Source: Capitella teleta (lineage: Eukaryota; Annelida; Polychaeta; Capitellidae). Taken from it: 64,000 bases of DNA. The stretch is taken from the NCBI GenBank assembly GCA_000328365.1, contig KB308943.1, positions 3,083-67,082 on the forward strand, in the 5' to 3' direction. This document shows positions 1-13,800 of the stretch, one piece after another. The position numbers and the translations under genes were made by a program. The notes beneath the pieces were generated by a model that did not search any database, had not been told where the DNA came from, and was given only the letters and a program-made list of their open reading frames with translations. Numbering within the stretch: the first letter of the stretch is position 1; each line of letters begins with the position of its first letter.

Positions 1-1882
1 GCAGAAGATTCTACTGAGGAATCCAGTAACCATGAAATCAGCATCGAAGATAATGCTGAGCTTCAAGTCGAAGAACCAGTCTTTGTTGAAGAGCCTACAA
101 AAGAACCCACTGATGTTGAAATCAGCATTGAAGCTCCAGTTGAACCCATAGCAGAGGAGCCAGTCATTGTTGAAGAGCCCAAAGTGGAATCTACTGATGT
201 TGATATCAGCATTGAAGCTCCAGTTGAACCCACAGCAGAGGAGCCAGTCATTGTTGAAGAGCCCACAGAGGAATCTACTGATGTTGAAATCAGCATTGAA
301 GCTCCAGTTGAACCCAAAGCAGAGGAGCCAGTCATTGTTGAAGAGCCCAAAGTGGAATCTACTGATGTTGATATCAGCATTGAAGCTCCAGTTGAACCCA
401 CAGCAGAGGAGCCAGTCATTGTTGAAGAGCCAAAAGTGGAATCTACTGATGTTGAAATCAGCATTGAAGCTCCAATTGAACCTACACCAAAGGAGTCGGT
501 TATTGTTGAAGAACCCACAGAAGGATCTACTGGTGTTGAAATCAGCATTGAAGCTCCAGTTGAACCCACAGCAGAGGACCCAGTCATTGTTGAAGAGCCC
601 ACAGAGGAATCTACTGATGTTGAAATCAGCATTGAAGCTCCAGTTGAACCCAAAGCAGAGGAGCCAGTCATTGTTGAAGAGCCCAAAGTGGAATCTACTG
701 ATGTTGAAATCAGCATTGAAGCTCCAGTTGAACCCACAGCAGAGGAGCCAGTCATTGTTGAAGAGCCCACAGAGGAATCTACTGATGTTGAAATCAGCAT
801 TGAAGCTCCAGTTGAACCCACAGCAGAGGAGCCAGTCATTGTTGAAGAGCCCACAGAGGAATCTACTGATGTTGAAATCAGCATTGAAGCTCCAGTTGAA
901 CCCAAAGCAGAGGAGTCAGTCATTGTTGAAGAGCCCACAGAGGAATCTACTGATGTTGAAATCAGCATTGAAGCTCCAGTTGAACCCACAGCAGAGGAGC
1001 CAGTCATTGTTGAAGAGCCCACAGAGGAATCTACTGATGTTGAAATCAGCATTGAAGCTCCAGTTGAACCCAAAGCAGAGGAGCCAGTCATTGTTGAAGA
1101 GCCCACAGAGGAATCTACTGATGTTGAAATCAGCATTGAAGCTCCAGTTGAACCCAAAGCAGAGGAGCCAGTCATTGTTGAAGAGCCCACAGAGGAATCT
1201 ACTGATGTTGAAATCAACATTGAAGCTCCAGTTGAACCCAAAGCAGAGGAGCCAGTCATTGTTGAAGAGCCCACAGAGGAATCTACTGATGTTGAAATCA
1301 ACATTGAAGCTCCAGTTGAACCCAAAGCAGAGGAATCAGTCATTGTTGAAGAGCCCACAGAGGAATCTACTGATGTTGAAATCAGCATTGAAGCTCCAGT
1401 TGAACCCAAAGCAGAGGAGCCAGTCATTGTTGAAGAGCCCAAAGTGGAATCTACTGATGTTGAAATCAGCATTGAAGCTCCAATTGAACCTACACCAAAG
1501 GAGCCGGTTATTGTTGAAGAACCCACAGAAGAATCTACTGATGTTGAAATCAGCATTGAAGCTCCAAATGAACCTACACTCGAAGAGCCGGTTATTGTTG
1601 AAGAACCCACAGAAGAATCTACTGATGTTGAAATCAGCATTGAAACTCCAATTGAACCTACACCAGAGGAGCCAATCTATGTGGAAGAGCCCACCAAGGA
1701 GTCTACTGCTGCTGAAATCAGCATTGAAGTTCCAGTTGAATTTGCCACAAAGGAACCAGCCATTTTGGAAGAGTCCACAGAGGCATCCACTGATGTTGGA
1801 ATGAGCATCGAAGCTCCAGTTGAGCCTGCAGTCAAAGAATCAGCCACTGTTGATTACGCTGAGGATGTGACAGAGTCTCTTG
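1..1882 (+). CDS. TTN: PEVK-like spring segment, exon A (acidic 28-residue repeats)
   Basis: The frame is open from base 1 (GCA GAA GAT) to a phase-1 donor at 1883. About 22 tandem units of 28 residues follow the pattern ESTDVEISIEAPVEPKAEEP then VIVEEPTE. The units are built from Glu, Pro, Val, Ile, Ser and Thr, with few Lys and no Cys or Trp, so a disordered, strongly acidic, extensible chain is expected. Position and composition match the PEVK region of titin, where 28-residue PPAK motifs and Glu-rich stretches give entropic elasticity. Unlike vertebrates, where such a motif is usually its own small exon, all units here sit in one large exon. Units near the right end (from about 1650) are more diverged. 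The true exon start lies before the window. Confidence 0.88.
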
Positions 1883-4800
1883 GTATGCTTTCCGACAGCT
1901 GAGCATGTTGCCATTTAGGAGGAGCATTTTTGAACATATTTTGGTCTAATCGAATATTTCAATACAATTGGCTCTTTTCAAGGTTCAAACGCCGAAAATG
2001 GTGGTTGTTTCAATCCAAGATTGAATATCAGCCATTTTAAATGTTGTCATTAACTGCATATTTTTTAGAGAGTAGTCAGGCTTGCCATTTTTTCTCTAAT
2101 ACACAATGCCATCAGTTGTTCTTCTTTGCATATTATTATTGCAAGATTTCCACATTATTAATCAAGATTTTCTTGATATAATGTTAGCAAAATATAAATA
2201 GCTTCATGAGCATTTTAATGCATGTTATGACAATTGAATTTTCTCCTTTTTGACAGCTCTTGAACGTTCAGCAATTTAATTGAATAGATCTATGATATCA
2301 ATAATTTAATACTTTGTGTTGAAATTTCAGAGCAAGAAATAGTTTCCTCACCGGAGTCAGTAACTGAAGTCTCAACAAAACCAGATGTACAGGAACCTAT
2401 CACTGAAGAGCCTGTTGAAGATGTTGTTGATACAGAAATCATCATTGACGTCCCAACAGAACCTGAAGTTGAAGAAGCAATTATTGAGGAGCCAGTTGAG
2501 GATGCTGTTGAAGCTGAAATCAGAATTGATGCCCCCACAGAACCTGAAGTTGAGGAGCCTATCATCACTGAAGAGCCTGTTGAAGATGTTGTTGAGGCTG
2601 AAATCAGCATTGACGTCCCAACAGAACCTGAAGTTGAGGAACCTATCATCATTGAAGAGCCTGTTGAAGATGCTTCTGAAGCAGAAATCAGCATTGATGT
2701 CCCAACAGAACCTGAAGTTGAAGAACCTATCATCATTGAAGAGCCTGTTGAAGATGTTGTTGAGGCTGAAATCAGCATTGACGTCCCAACAGAACCTGAA
2801 GTTGAGGAACCTATCATCATTGAAGAGCCTGTTGAAGATGCTTCTGAAGCAGAAATCAGCATTGATGTCCCAACAGAACCTGAAGTTGAGGAACTTATCA
2901 TCATTGAAGAGCCTGCTGAAGATGTTGTTGAAGCTGCAATCAGCATTGATGTCCCAACAGAACCTGAAGTTGAGGAACCTATCATAACAAATGAGCCAGT
3001 CGAGGACCTTGAAGGTGGAATCAGTATTGATGTCCCAGCAGAATCGGAAGTACATGATATTGGACCAGAAACAGATGCTTCTCAGCCAGATGGTAGGATT
3101 CATTAGTAGTGCAGCATGGAGCTACTGGCGCCAACTTGAATGCCATCTATATTGCCTTGTCACATGTGGCATGCGTTCTGGTCAGAAGGAACTCCCATCA
3201 CATGGTGGTTGAGGGTCTGGTTGCTTCTATAATATAGTGCTTCTATTGCTAAACATTTTAGCAATACCATTCGCTGTTCATACTCACAGGAATAATGTTC
3301 GTCATTTTCAGAATTTTACAAATGCCTTGGTATAGCATGCATTATTTTATTTAGTTGTTTTGTTTTTGGTTTTTTGTATATTGTATATTTTTCATCATTA
3401 TTTTGTTACATGTGCCAGTTATGTGCTATGCATTGTTTCAATCTATGATATTGGTTCGATTGTTATGTGGTCCATATAATGTATGTTTCAGTGTATGATA
3501 TCATTGCCATATAGCAACTTGATCAATGCTGGCGCTGTACTAACCCTTGTTGTTTCTTGTATATCACTGTCTATTATAATTCCCATTAATGTCATTGCAG
3601 ATACTGCAGTCACATTCACCATTCCACTGAAGGAAACACAGACAGTCGAAGGGGATGCAGTCACCTTAGAATGCCAGTTGTCCAAACCTGACCTTAAAGT
3701 TGCTTGGCTTAAGGATGGCTCAGAAATAACTCCTAGTGAGCAGGTGCATATTACTACTGATGGAACCTGGCAACGTCTCACTCTGCCCCACACCGTTCTG
3801 GATGATGAGGCTGAGTATGCCGTTCAATTCAATGACCAGATCACAAAAGCTACGTTATGGGTGGAAGGTCAGTGGTATAGATATAGTATTTATCACATAC
3901 ACCATTGTGCGTTTAACAGAAGCCCCAGTCCGCATCACAGTACCATTGCCTCAAACAACAACTATTCTAGAAGGAGACACTACAACTCTGCAAGCAGAAG
4001 TATCTAAAGAAGGAGCCGAGACCGCTTGGTTCAAGGATGACTTGGAGATCCTACCAGACGTTGATGAGAAATTTGACATTGCTATCGATGGAGCTAAACA
4101 CTCTTTGACCATTCGCGATGCAACTATTGATGATGAAGCTGAATACACCATTGAAGTCGGCACTGAGAGTTCAACAGGAGCTCTTCTAGTTGATGGTATG
4201 CCCTTCCTTTCGCTTCCCGAAGTTACAAAATAATCATACACATGTTGCTTTACACTTTGATCCCAATTCAATTGTTATCTTGCATGCCTTTTCCACCGGC
4301 TATTTTGCCAATTGTTGCACTCTTAATAACTCATTTTACTCAACGCTAACAGAAGTTGAAGCATCCTTCGTCGTTCCTCTTCGCGACCAAATTGTCAAAG
4401 AGGAGAATGACGTCACCCTTGAGTGCCAACTATCCAAGCCGAATCAGGCCGTCAAGTGGTACAAGAATGACACAGAAGTTGTACCAACAGAGGATGTTGA
4501 GGTCATTGCCGAGGGCACAATACATAAACTTGTTTTGAAGAATGCTAAGCCAGAGGATGCAGCTCAATACAGCGTCAGACTTGGAGCAGTGACCACCGAA
4601 GCTGACCTGACTGTTGAGGGTATGAACTTGGAGCTCAAACACCCTGGCTCACTTTCTAAACCTGCATGCTGTTCTATAAATATAATTCCAATTTCAAGAC
4701 AATTCAGCTATCACATCTCGTTACGGCATGTTAAAATATAAATTAAAACTAATTATACATAACAATAACACAGTTACATTGCATTTGTTATTCAGTACAT

Positions 4801-7800
4801 TATTACCCAATTTAATCATTGCAACATTAAACCAATTATTGTGTCATGATTCACAGAGGGTGCTGTCAAATTCATCATGCCCTTGCAAGAGACATCCGCC
4901 TTGGAGCACCAGATGGTCACCATGGAATGTCAGCTATCTCGTCCAGATCAGGATGTTAAATGGCTGAAGAACGGCGAAGAAATCAAACCTGATGACATAC
5001 ACGAAGTTAGCGTTGATGGAACCTTCCATCGCCTCACACTGAAAGACACTGCTGTGGACGATGAAGCCGAATACACAGTCACTCTTGGAGATGACAACAC
5101 ATCTGCGAAGCTCTTTATTGAAGGTATAGCTAAAATCTCTAGCTGCTTACTGAATCCCTTTTTCTGTAATATTTCTAACAGAAGAGCCAGTCTACATCAC
5201 TATTCCACTGCAAGACAAGCAGTGCAAGGAACAGGAAGAGGTTACTCTGGAATGCGAAATCTCCAAACCTGACCGCAAGGTTCAATGGTACAAAGACGGC
5301 CAAGAAGTGCTCCCAGTTGACGCTCGCTTCGAGATCCAAGTAGAAGGATGCAGCCACAAACTGCTTTTCCATGAAACTCTCGTGGAAGATACTGGTGACT
5401 ACATGATCAAAATAGGGGACCAGACATCAACTGCCAAGTTGGATGTTGAAGGTGAGGAATTTAATGTCTGATCTGTTCAAAATATGCATCGAATAATACA
5501 CAAAACAACACCACAACAAATTTTCTGTCTCTTTTCCCACAGACAACGCACCACTTCCACCGGAACACAAAACTTGAGACATCCAATTTCCATTATGTAG
5601 ACCAACAAATAGTTAAAGCAACATTTGATACCAATGACATAAATCACTCAAAACACTCACACTTGACCTACGAAATCCAATGCACGAACATTTGCCAAAC
5701 ATTGGATTTCTCTATCTATGCTTATATCATCATATTTCCTTCTCCAGAAATCCCTCTTCAATTCATTGTGCCATTGAGTGAAACCACCGTGGAGGAAAAG
5801 CAAAGTGTCAAGTTAGATGTGAAGGTCAACAAGAACAACGTTGTCTTGAACTGGTTTAAAGACGGCACCCCACTCGAAGCTGGTGAACGAATTGAGGTCA
5901 CAGTAGAAGGGTGTGCCCATACTCTCAAAATCCACTCTGCCGTTTTGACTGACGATGGACAGTATATGGTTACAGCTGGCATTGCTGTAACAGAGGCTCC
6001 TCTGCATGTCACTGAAATTCCGACAGAGTTTATCAACCCACTAGAAGACCAACAGTGCACAGAGTTCCAAGACGCCACATTCTCTCTACAGCTCAACAAG
6101 CCAAACAAGAAGGTGTCCTGGTTCTACGACGAACTGGAAATCACTCCAAATGAGAAGTATGAAGTATCATCTGAGGACTTCTCTTACACACTCAAGATCA
6201 ATGATGCCCAAATGACCGATGCAGGAAAAATCACTGCTAAGGTTGATGATATCAGCTGTAGTGCCGATTTCATTGTCAATGGTACGTGTGGCCCATTACA
6301 TGATGTACACTACTGTCACACGTCTAATATTTCCACAGAATTGGATGTACTCATCATTGTACCACCGAAAGATATCACTTGCTCAGAAAAGGAGCTTGTG
6401 ACGTTCTCTTGTGAGCTGAACAAACCCAACGTCGATGTTACCTGGTCTCACAATGATAAACCTCTTGAACATGGCAACGTCTTTGAGATGAGAGTGGAGA
6501 AGAAGATGCGATATCTGACCATTTTCAGCGCCCAGTTGGACCTCAGTGGAACATACACTGTGACAGCCAAAGACAAATCTGCGTCTGCCAAACTCACAGT
6601 TGATGGTAAATATCAAAGTTTTAACAAATATGACTTCTTCTAATGAACACTATTTTAACAGAGAAGCCAGCTGAGTTCACTCTTCTACTAAAAGACCAAA
6701 GTGTCTCAGAAACAGACACTGCTGAGTTCACTATTTGCTTGACAAAACCTAACATTCAGGTCACGTGGAAGAAAAATGGCACAGACGTCACCGTAGACGA
6801 GCGGGTCCAAACACCCAACGAGGACTTGACATACAAACTGATCATCACTAACTCTCAGCTAACTGATGCAGATAGTTACTCTGTCATACTTCCTAATGGA
6901 CTAACCTCAGATGCTACCTTGACTGTTGCTGGTTAGTTTTTACTTTAGGTTCAAAGATCTGTCATTATTTCTGAAACGTGTCTTACAGAACTACCAATTG
7001 AAATTGTGAAGCCTTTGACAAACGAGGAAGTCATGGAGACTGAGGAAGCTCACTTCAAATGCCAACTTTCCAAGCCCAACCAAGAAGTTACATGGAACCT
7101 CAACGGCACAATCATCGCGCCAAATGATAAATATGTAATCGAGGTTGATGGTGACGAATACAAACTGACAATTAAGGACTGTACTTTGGATGACACCGCT
7201 GATGTCTCAATTGTCTCAAAGGATTGTAAAAGTGAAGCTCATCTGTCGGTCACAGGTAAAAACGACTCTACACTAAACTTGAAAACCATCACATATGATA
7301 ACTTCATTAACAGAAAAACCTGTGACGTTTGTTGTACCTCTTGAAGACAAAGAGGTCGATGAGAAAGCAGACATTACACTGAGCTGTGAGACTTCGAAGC
7401 CTGACGTTCCGGTCAAGTGGCACAAAGATGGTCAAGAAGTTGTTTCTGGTATGCGCTACAAGGTTGATCAAGATGGACCCAAGTGCTCTTTAAACATTAA
7501 TAATACAAAATTGGACGACTCTGCCGAATACACTTGCACTATCAATAGTAGCTCGAATAAAACAGTTTCCAAGCTGCTTGTGAAAGGTAGGGATCATCAT
7601 GATGTTTGTAAAGCATTAAATACACATTGCTCTTGCAGAACTCCCAGTTGAAGTGATCTCACCCTTGAGTGATACACATGTCACTGAGTTCCAGTCTGTA
7701 TCACTCGAGTGCGAGTTGTCCAAACCAAACCAGCGAGTAGAATGGTTCAAGGACGGAGCGACGTTACCATTAGACGACTCTCGCTACACAATCACAAACA

Positions 7801-10800
7801 CTGACTGCACATACACACTACAGCTAACAGACGCACAGATGGATGATGCTGCCAAGTACTCACTCAGAATCAAAGACATTGAGACCTCAGCCAATATCAT
7901 CGTCGACGAGGCTCCATGCGAGATCAAGACCCCGCTCCAAGATGTGGAAACAGTTGAAAAATCTACAATTGAACTTGTCTTAGACATCACCAAGCCACGA
8001 AATGTCACATGGTTTAAGAATGGCGTTGAAATTAAGCTGGATGACAGTCACAAGATGACTTCCTCTGAAACCAACCTTACACACATCCTGACCATGCCGT
8101 TCGTCACTGTAGAAGAGAACGCCGAGTTCACTGTCATCATCGACGACAACCAGTATGGCACAAAAACTTCTGGATGCAAGGTCACAGTCAAAGGTATGTT
8201 TCTCTTGCACCATATATTATATTCCTTGTGCACATGTCCCATGCATTGCAGAAGCACCTGTGGAAATTGTCACACCTTTGAACAACATTGACTCACTGGA
8301 GAAAGATACAATCACATTCACCTGTGAAATATCCAAACCTGACCGAACAGATGGCCTGTGGTTGTTCAACGGAGAAGAGATTAATCTTTCAGCCAGAATT
8401 CAACTGGCTATGGATGGGTGCCACCAGACCTTGACAATCACCGAAGTCACACTGGCTGACATGGGTCAATACTCGTACTCTATTGAGAACGTATCAACCT
8501 CAGCCACACTCAGAGTCGGAGGTATGTTATGCTGATATGATTAGTTCATTTCAAACACATTTTCCTCACAGAACTACCTGTTGAGTTCATCACACCGCTA
8601 GGAGACCACACTGTTGTTGAGAAGCAATCTATCACGATTTTGTGCGAGGTTTCAAAGCCGGACAAGACAGCCAAGTGGCTTAAAGCTGGCACACAATTGG
8701 AGCCTTCTGACAGAATCGTCATGCTCTCTCAGGGCACAGTGCACTCACTGACCATCAACTCGTCCACCATGGATGATGAATCCAAATACACCGTCAGAAT
8801 TGAAGAAGCTGAATCCACAGGGCAACTGACCGTTGAAGGTAAGTGTTACTTGTCACAAAATATGCATGATAGCATCCCACTTTATTTTCGTTAACAGAAG
8901 CACCAGTCGAGTTCCTGAAACCTCTGACTGACCAGAGGGTCAAAGAATTTGAAATGGCAACATTCACTTGTGAAGTATCCAAGTCAAATCTGCAGCCCAC
9001 ATGGCGAAATGGTGAAACCGTTCTGGAAGCTTCGGAAAAAATTATGATGGAGTCCAAAGGAAACCAACACACACTGACAATCCCAGAGGCTGAATTAGCG
9101 GATGCCAAGTTGTACACGGTTATATTCGAAGACAACGTCGAAACTAGCGCCACACTCATTGTGGACGGTTAGTATTCGGATTGAAAGCACCATATCATAA
9201 TGATGCCCTGTATCATTTCAGAAATCGCAGTTGACTTTATTCGACCATTGAAGAACATTGAAATATTTGAAAAACAGACGGCGACATTTGAATGTGAAAT
9301 CAACAAACCAAAGCAAGTGGCCGAATGGAAGGAAGGAGCTGACGTCATCACACCTGGTGTTGGACAATGGGAGCGCTTTTCTGTTGAAAGTGAAGGCAAT
9401 GTCCACAAACTCATTATCAACAGCTCTGAAAAGAAGGACGCCGCCAAATATTCTTGTCACATCAAAGACAAGAAAACGTCTGGGAAATTGACTGTTAATG
9501 GTAAAAATTAGCTTCATATTCAAAACATTAATTCAAATTTATGCATGGCCATTCATGAATGAACAAATTATTTTGATTGGCAGATGAGCCCGTTGAATTC
9601 ATGAAACCGCTAACTGATGTTGAAGTTAAGGAATCCGAGACTGCAACACTGGAATGCGAGATTTCCAAGTCTGATATGCCTGCTACATGGCTCAAATCTG
9701 GTCACGCCATCACTGCTGGAGACAAAACTGAAATTATTGTTGATGGCACTTTCCATCGTCTCATCATCAAGGATGCAAAGATGGATGATCAAGCTGAGTA
9801 CACAATTCAAGTTGCTGACAAAACTTCCCAGGCCTCAGTGTTTGTAGAAGGTAGCCAATTGTCTTCATTCCCCTATCATGTCTCACGGAATTGCTCAATC
9901 TATCTCATTTCTAGAAACCCCAATTGAATTCATTCGTCACTTGGAAAAACAAGTAATGACTCAGATGCCCATCAGTGTAACTCTCGAGTGCGAGATCTCC
10001 AAACCTGATGTCAAAATCCAATGGCAATTTAAGGATCAAGTTATTCTGCCAAGCGAGAAATACATCGTCCAAGTGGAAGGAACAGTCCACCATCTGGTCA
10101 TTCGTGATGCTGATGACAAGGACATTGGAGATTACACTGCCATCGCTAGGGGAAAGACATCTGAAGCCGCAGTCAGCGCGCAGAGTGAGTTATATAATGA
10201 TTCGCATTTATCAACTACTCATGCCTTTACACAGTTGCTCCTGTCCTTCATCTGGATGCTTCTTTCCAAGACAAGATCACACTGAAGGCAGGGACATCAA
10301 CCAGTGTTGACATTCCATACATGGCCTATCCTCAACCTACAACTTCCCTGACTTTCAATGGTGCCAATGTCCCAGATGTCAAGAGAATCAATACCACAGT
10401 CAGCCAGAAAATGGCGGCTATTAACATTGAGAAGAGCATCAGGACTGACTCAGGAGACTATGTTATGACCATCAATAATGAGTTTGGATCAGTAACACTC
10501 AACTTGAATGTAACTGTACTTGGTTAGTAACCGGAATCTGACGTGTTGTTATTGAAATGACACCTTTTTGTTTATTTATTCTAGATAAACCTACTCCACC
10601 GCAAAACTTGGCAGTCACAAGAACCAGTGCTGAGTTCATTAGCCTGAAATGGGACGTGCCTGCTGATGATGGAGGATGCTCAATCATGCATTACATTGTA
10701 GAGAAGAAGGATATCAGCCGAAAAACTTGGCAAGAAGTCTGCAAGTGTGGAACCCTCGAGGCAACCGCAGAGAAGCTGCAGGAAGGCAAGCAGTACCTCT

Positions 10801-13800
10801 TCAGAGTGTCAGCAGAGAACCAGTGTGGTGTCAGTGAGCCTGTTGAATTGGCCGAGCCAGTTACAGCAAAATACCCCTTCAGTAAGTTACTATTCAATAT
10901 TCTTAGGTTATCCAACATGCATTTTTTCATTCTGAACTTTCAGCTGTACCTGGTGCCCCTGATGCTCCAGTAGTGTCAGGCATCTTTAAAGACCGTTGCA
11001 CAGTTACTTGGCAACCTCCATCAGACGATGGTGGGGCCCCAGTTACTGGATTCCATCTTGAGAGAAGAGCCACAACCAGCGAGAGATGGATCCGTGTTAA
11101 CAAAGAGCAAATTCCAGACATGAGCATGGAAGTTGGTGATCTGGTTGAAACCAATGAGTATGTCTTCCGAGTGGCGGCAGAGAACCAGGCTGGTATTGGC
11201 GAATTTAGCCCACCTTCAGAGCCTTTCGTAGCAAAGGATCCGTGGACCTTACCTGGAAAACCTGGTCGCCCAACCACAAGTGATGCCACTGGAGAGTCCA
11301 TTCTCGTTAATTGGACTTCACCTGAATCTGATGGAGGAGCAGAAATCACAAATTACGTCATTGAGTTCAAACCAAAGGGCTCGCCCAAATGGATGAAGTT
11401 TGAATCAACTGAGGCCATCCCACAAACTTCACACATTGTGTCTAGCTTAAAAGAAGACACACTCTATGTGTTCCGTGTTGCAGCTGAGAACAAAGCTGGC
11501 ATGGGTCCCTACTCAGACCCCAGTGAGGCATGCAAGACACTGATTGGTGAGTTTATATGTCAAAAACAAAATTCAATGCAATCATTTATTAACATTTCAG
11601 TTGGAGACGAACCTGTTATGGTGGAGCAATTGCAAGATCAAACCGTGGTCTCACCAAACAATGCAACATTCAGTTGTGTGTTGAAACTTGGACAGCCCGA
11701 AGCAAACATTGAATGGCTCAAGGCTGGAAAGCCGATCTCTATGAACCAGAAATTCGTCTCATCGCGTGACAGAGATACAGTGAAGCTTGAAATCACAAAC
11801 ACGACTCCTGAAGATGCTGCTGAGTATGAGGTTGTGGCTGAGAACAAAATTGCCAAGATTTCATCAAAGGCATCACTAACAGTGCAAGGTCGGTTATTTT
11901 TGTATAGTTAATTGCCTTTCTCTGAAGTTTCAATGTTCAACACAGCATTGCCAGTTATTACGTGTGATGACAAATACAAGCAACCACAATCTCTTGTTGG
12001 AGGCTACAAACTTACCATTGATGCCAAAATCAGTGGCATCCCTACGCCGACATCTTCTTGGTCCTTCAACAATGAGGGTCTGATTCCTTCTGATGATATC
12101 AGTATTGATTCAACAAACAGCACCAGTCAGCTGACAGTTCAGAAAGCTCGGTCCACTCACTCTGGTGTCTATACACTGAAGGCTGTGAACGAGGTTGGCG
12201 AAGCATCTGCTGACTTTACAATCACAGTGAAAGGTAAGATACGGTTAAAAGCATTACCTATTTCACAACCCATTTTCCATTTATAGACAAACCTTCGCCA
12301 CCTCGCAATCTTAAGGCTAAAGAGGTCTATCGTGACTTCATCACCGTTGAATGGGAGCCATCAGAGACAGATGGCGGTGATGCCATCACTCACTATATCG
12401 TGGAGAGGCGCAATGCCAACAAACAAACATGGATCAAAGTGGGAGAGACAGCGCCCGACTGTCTTGAAATCAAAGCCACTAAGCTATCTGAGGGAACCGA
12501 GTATTTCTTCAGAGCCATTGCAGAAAACTCAGTGGGTCAGAGCGACCCATGTACCATGACGGACCCTATCATGGCCAAGCTGCCATTTGGTTAGAAAACA
12601 CATTAAAATTAAAGTTTACAGAATATGCAACATAACTTAATTTTAGATAAACCAGGCCCACCAATCAATTTGGCTGCCAATGACACAACAAAAACATCGA
12701 CCGTGCTGACATGGGAACCACCAGAGAGCGATGGAGGTTCTCCAGTTAAGGGATACTATCTGGAAAAAATGGCTTCGTACAGTACTCGCTGGACAAAGGT
12801 CAAGAAAGATATTACATCAGAGCTGACAATCAGCCTTACTGAGCTTGATGAAGGCACAGAATACAAATTCCGCGCTATGGCCGAGAATGAAGCTGGCATT
12901 GGTGAACCCTGTGAACCAATCTCTATCCTCATCAAGGATCCCTACGGTACTGCCCTATCCTTAAAAATAACGTATTCTGAATGATGAAATTTCTCAGATA
13001 AACCTGAAGCACCAAGTCAGCCAACAGTGACTGATATCACCACAGAGTCAGCCACGATTACATGGAAGGCTCCAGAAAACGACGGTGGAGCTCCAATCAC
13101 TAACTATGTGATTGAGGCTCGTGCTGCCGGTGAACACAAGTGGACTTTGTACAGTGAAGGAGTCACAGTCTTCGACCTGGTGTTCACTATCAACAACCTG
13201 ACACCAGATACTGATTATGAGTTTCGAGTGGCTGCAGAAAATAAGGCCGGACAAGGACCATTCTCCCCGCCATCGGTACCCTTGAAATATGGTAATACTG
13301 ATTTATATGGCATTCTGATGCAGTATTTGAATTTTGATTCCGTCCACAGTCGAAGCTTTGCAATTCTTCCGCACATTGGAAGACATAACCATTGATAACT
13401 TTGGAATCTCTGCCACTTTTGAATGTGAAATTTCAAAGGAAGGACTTACTCCAGATTGGTACAAAGCATCAGAGAAGCTCTCTGAAGGCGACAAGTATGA
13501 CATCATCAAAGAGGGCAAGGTACATCGCTTGGTCATCAAGAACTCGGTCCAGGAAGATGAATCCGATTACTCAGTGAAATTCCCTGAAGTTGAATCGACA
13601 GCAAAACTGATGATCAAGGGTGAGAAATAATAGGCTAATTGATAACCAAATCAACTTTACCTTTTTGCAGTCCCACCAAGATTTACAGGAGATCTGTCTG
13701 ACACATTAAGACTAAAAGCTGGTTCATCATCAGCTATTGAAATTCCATTTGCTGGAAATCCCCAACCAAAGGTCACTTGGTCCTTCAAAGATCAGTCACC

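Noticed and set aside
63-1640. 525-codon antisense open frame, repeats of MLISTSVDSSVGSST type
   Set aside because: It is a by-product of the 84-bp in-frame repeat: a period divisible by three keeps other frames open. Low-complexity, no start context, and the sense frame is fixed by splicing into exon B.
167-1804. 545-codon + strand frame (LLMLKSALKLQLNPKQR repeats) shifted against the PEVK frame
   Set aside because: Same repeat artefact; it does not connect in phase to the following exon.
1-1882. CRISPR-like regular repeats
   Set aside because: Units are contiguous without unique spacers and are coding in frame; intron-rich eukaryotic gene context.
2290-2985. 231-codon antisense frame over exon B
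   Set aside because: Shadow of the second 84-bp repeat array; no independent support.
5543-5577. Possible alternative terminal exon after a good acceptor (cttttcccacag) reading DNAPLPPEHKT then stop
   Set aside because: Only 11 codons, no domain sequence and no AATAAA before the next exon at 5748; more likely a cryptic acceptor inside the intron.
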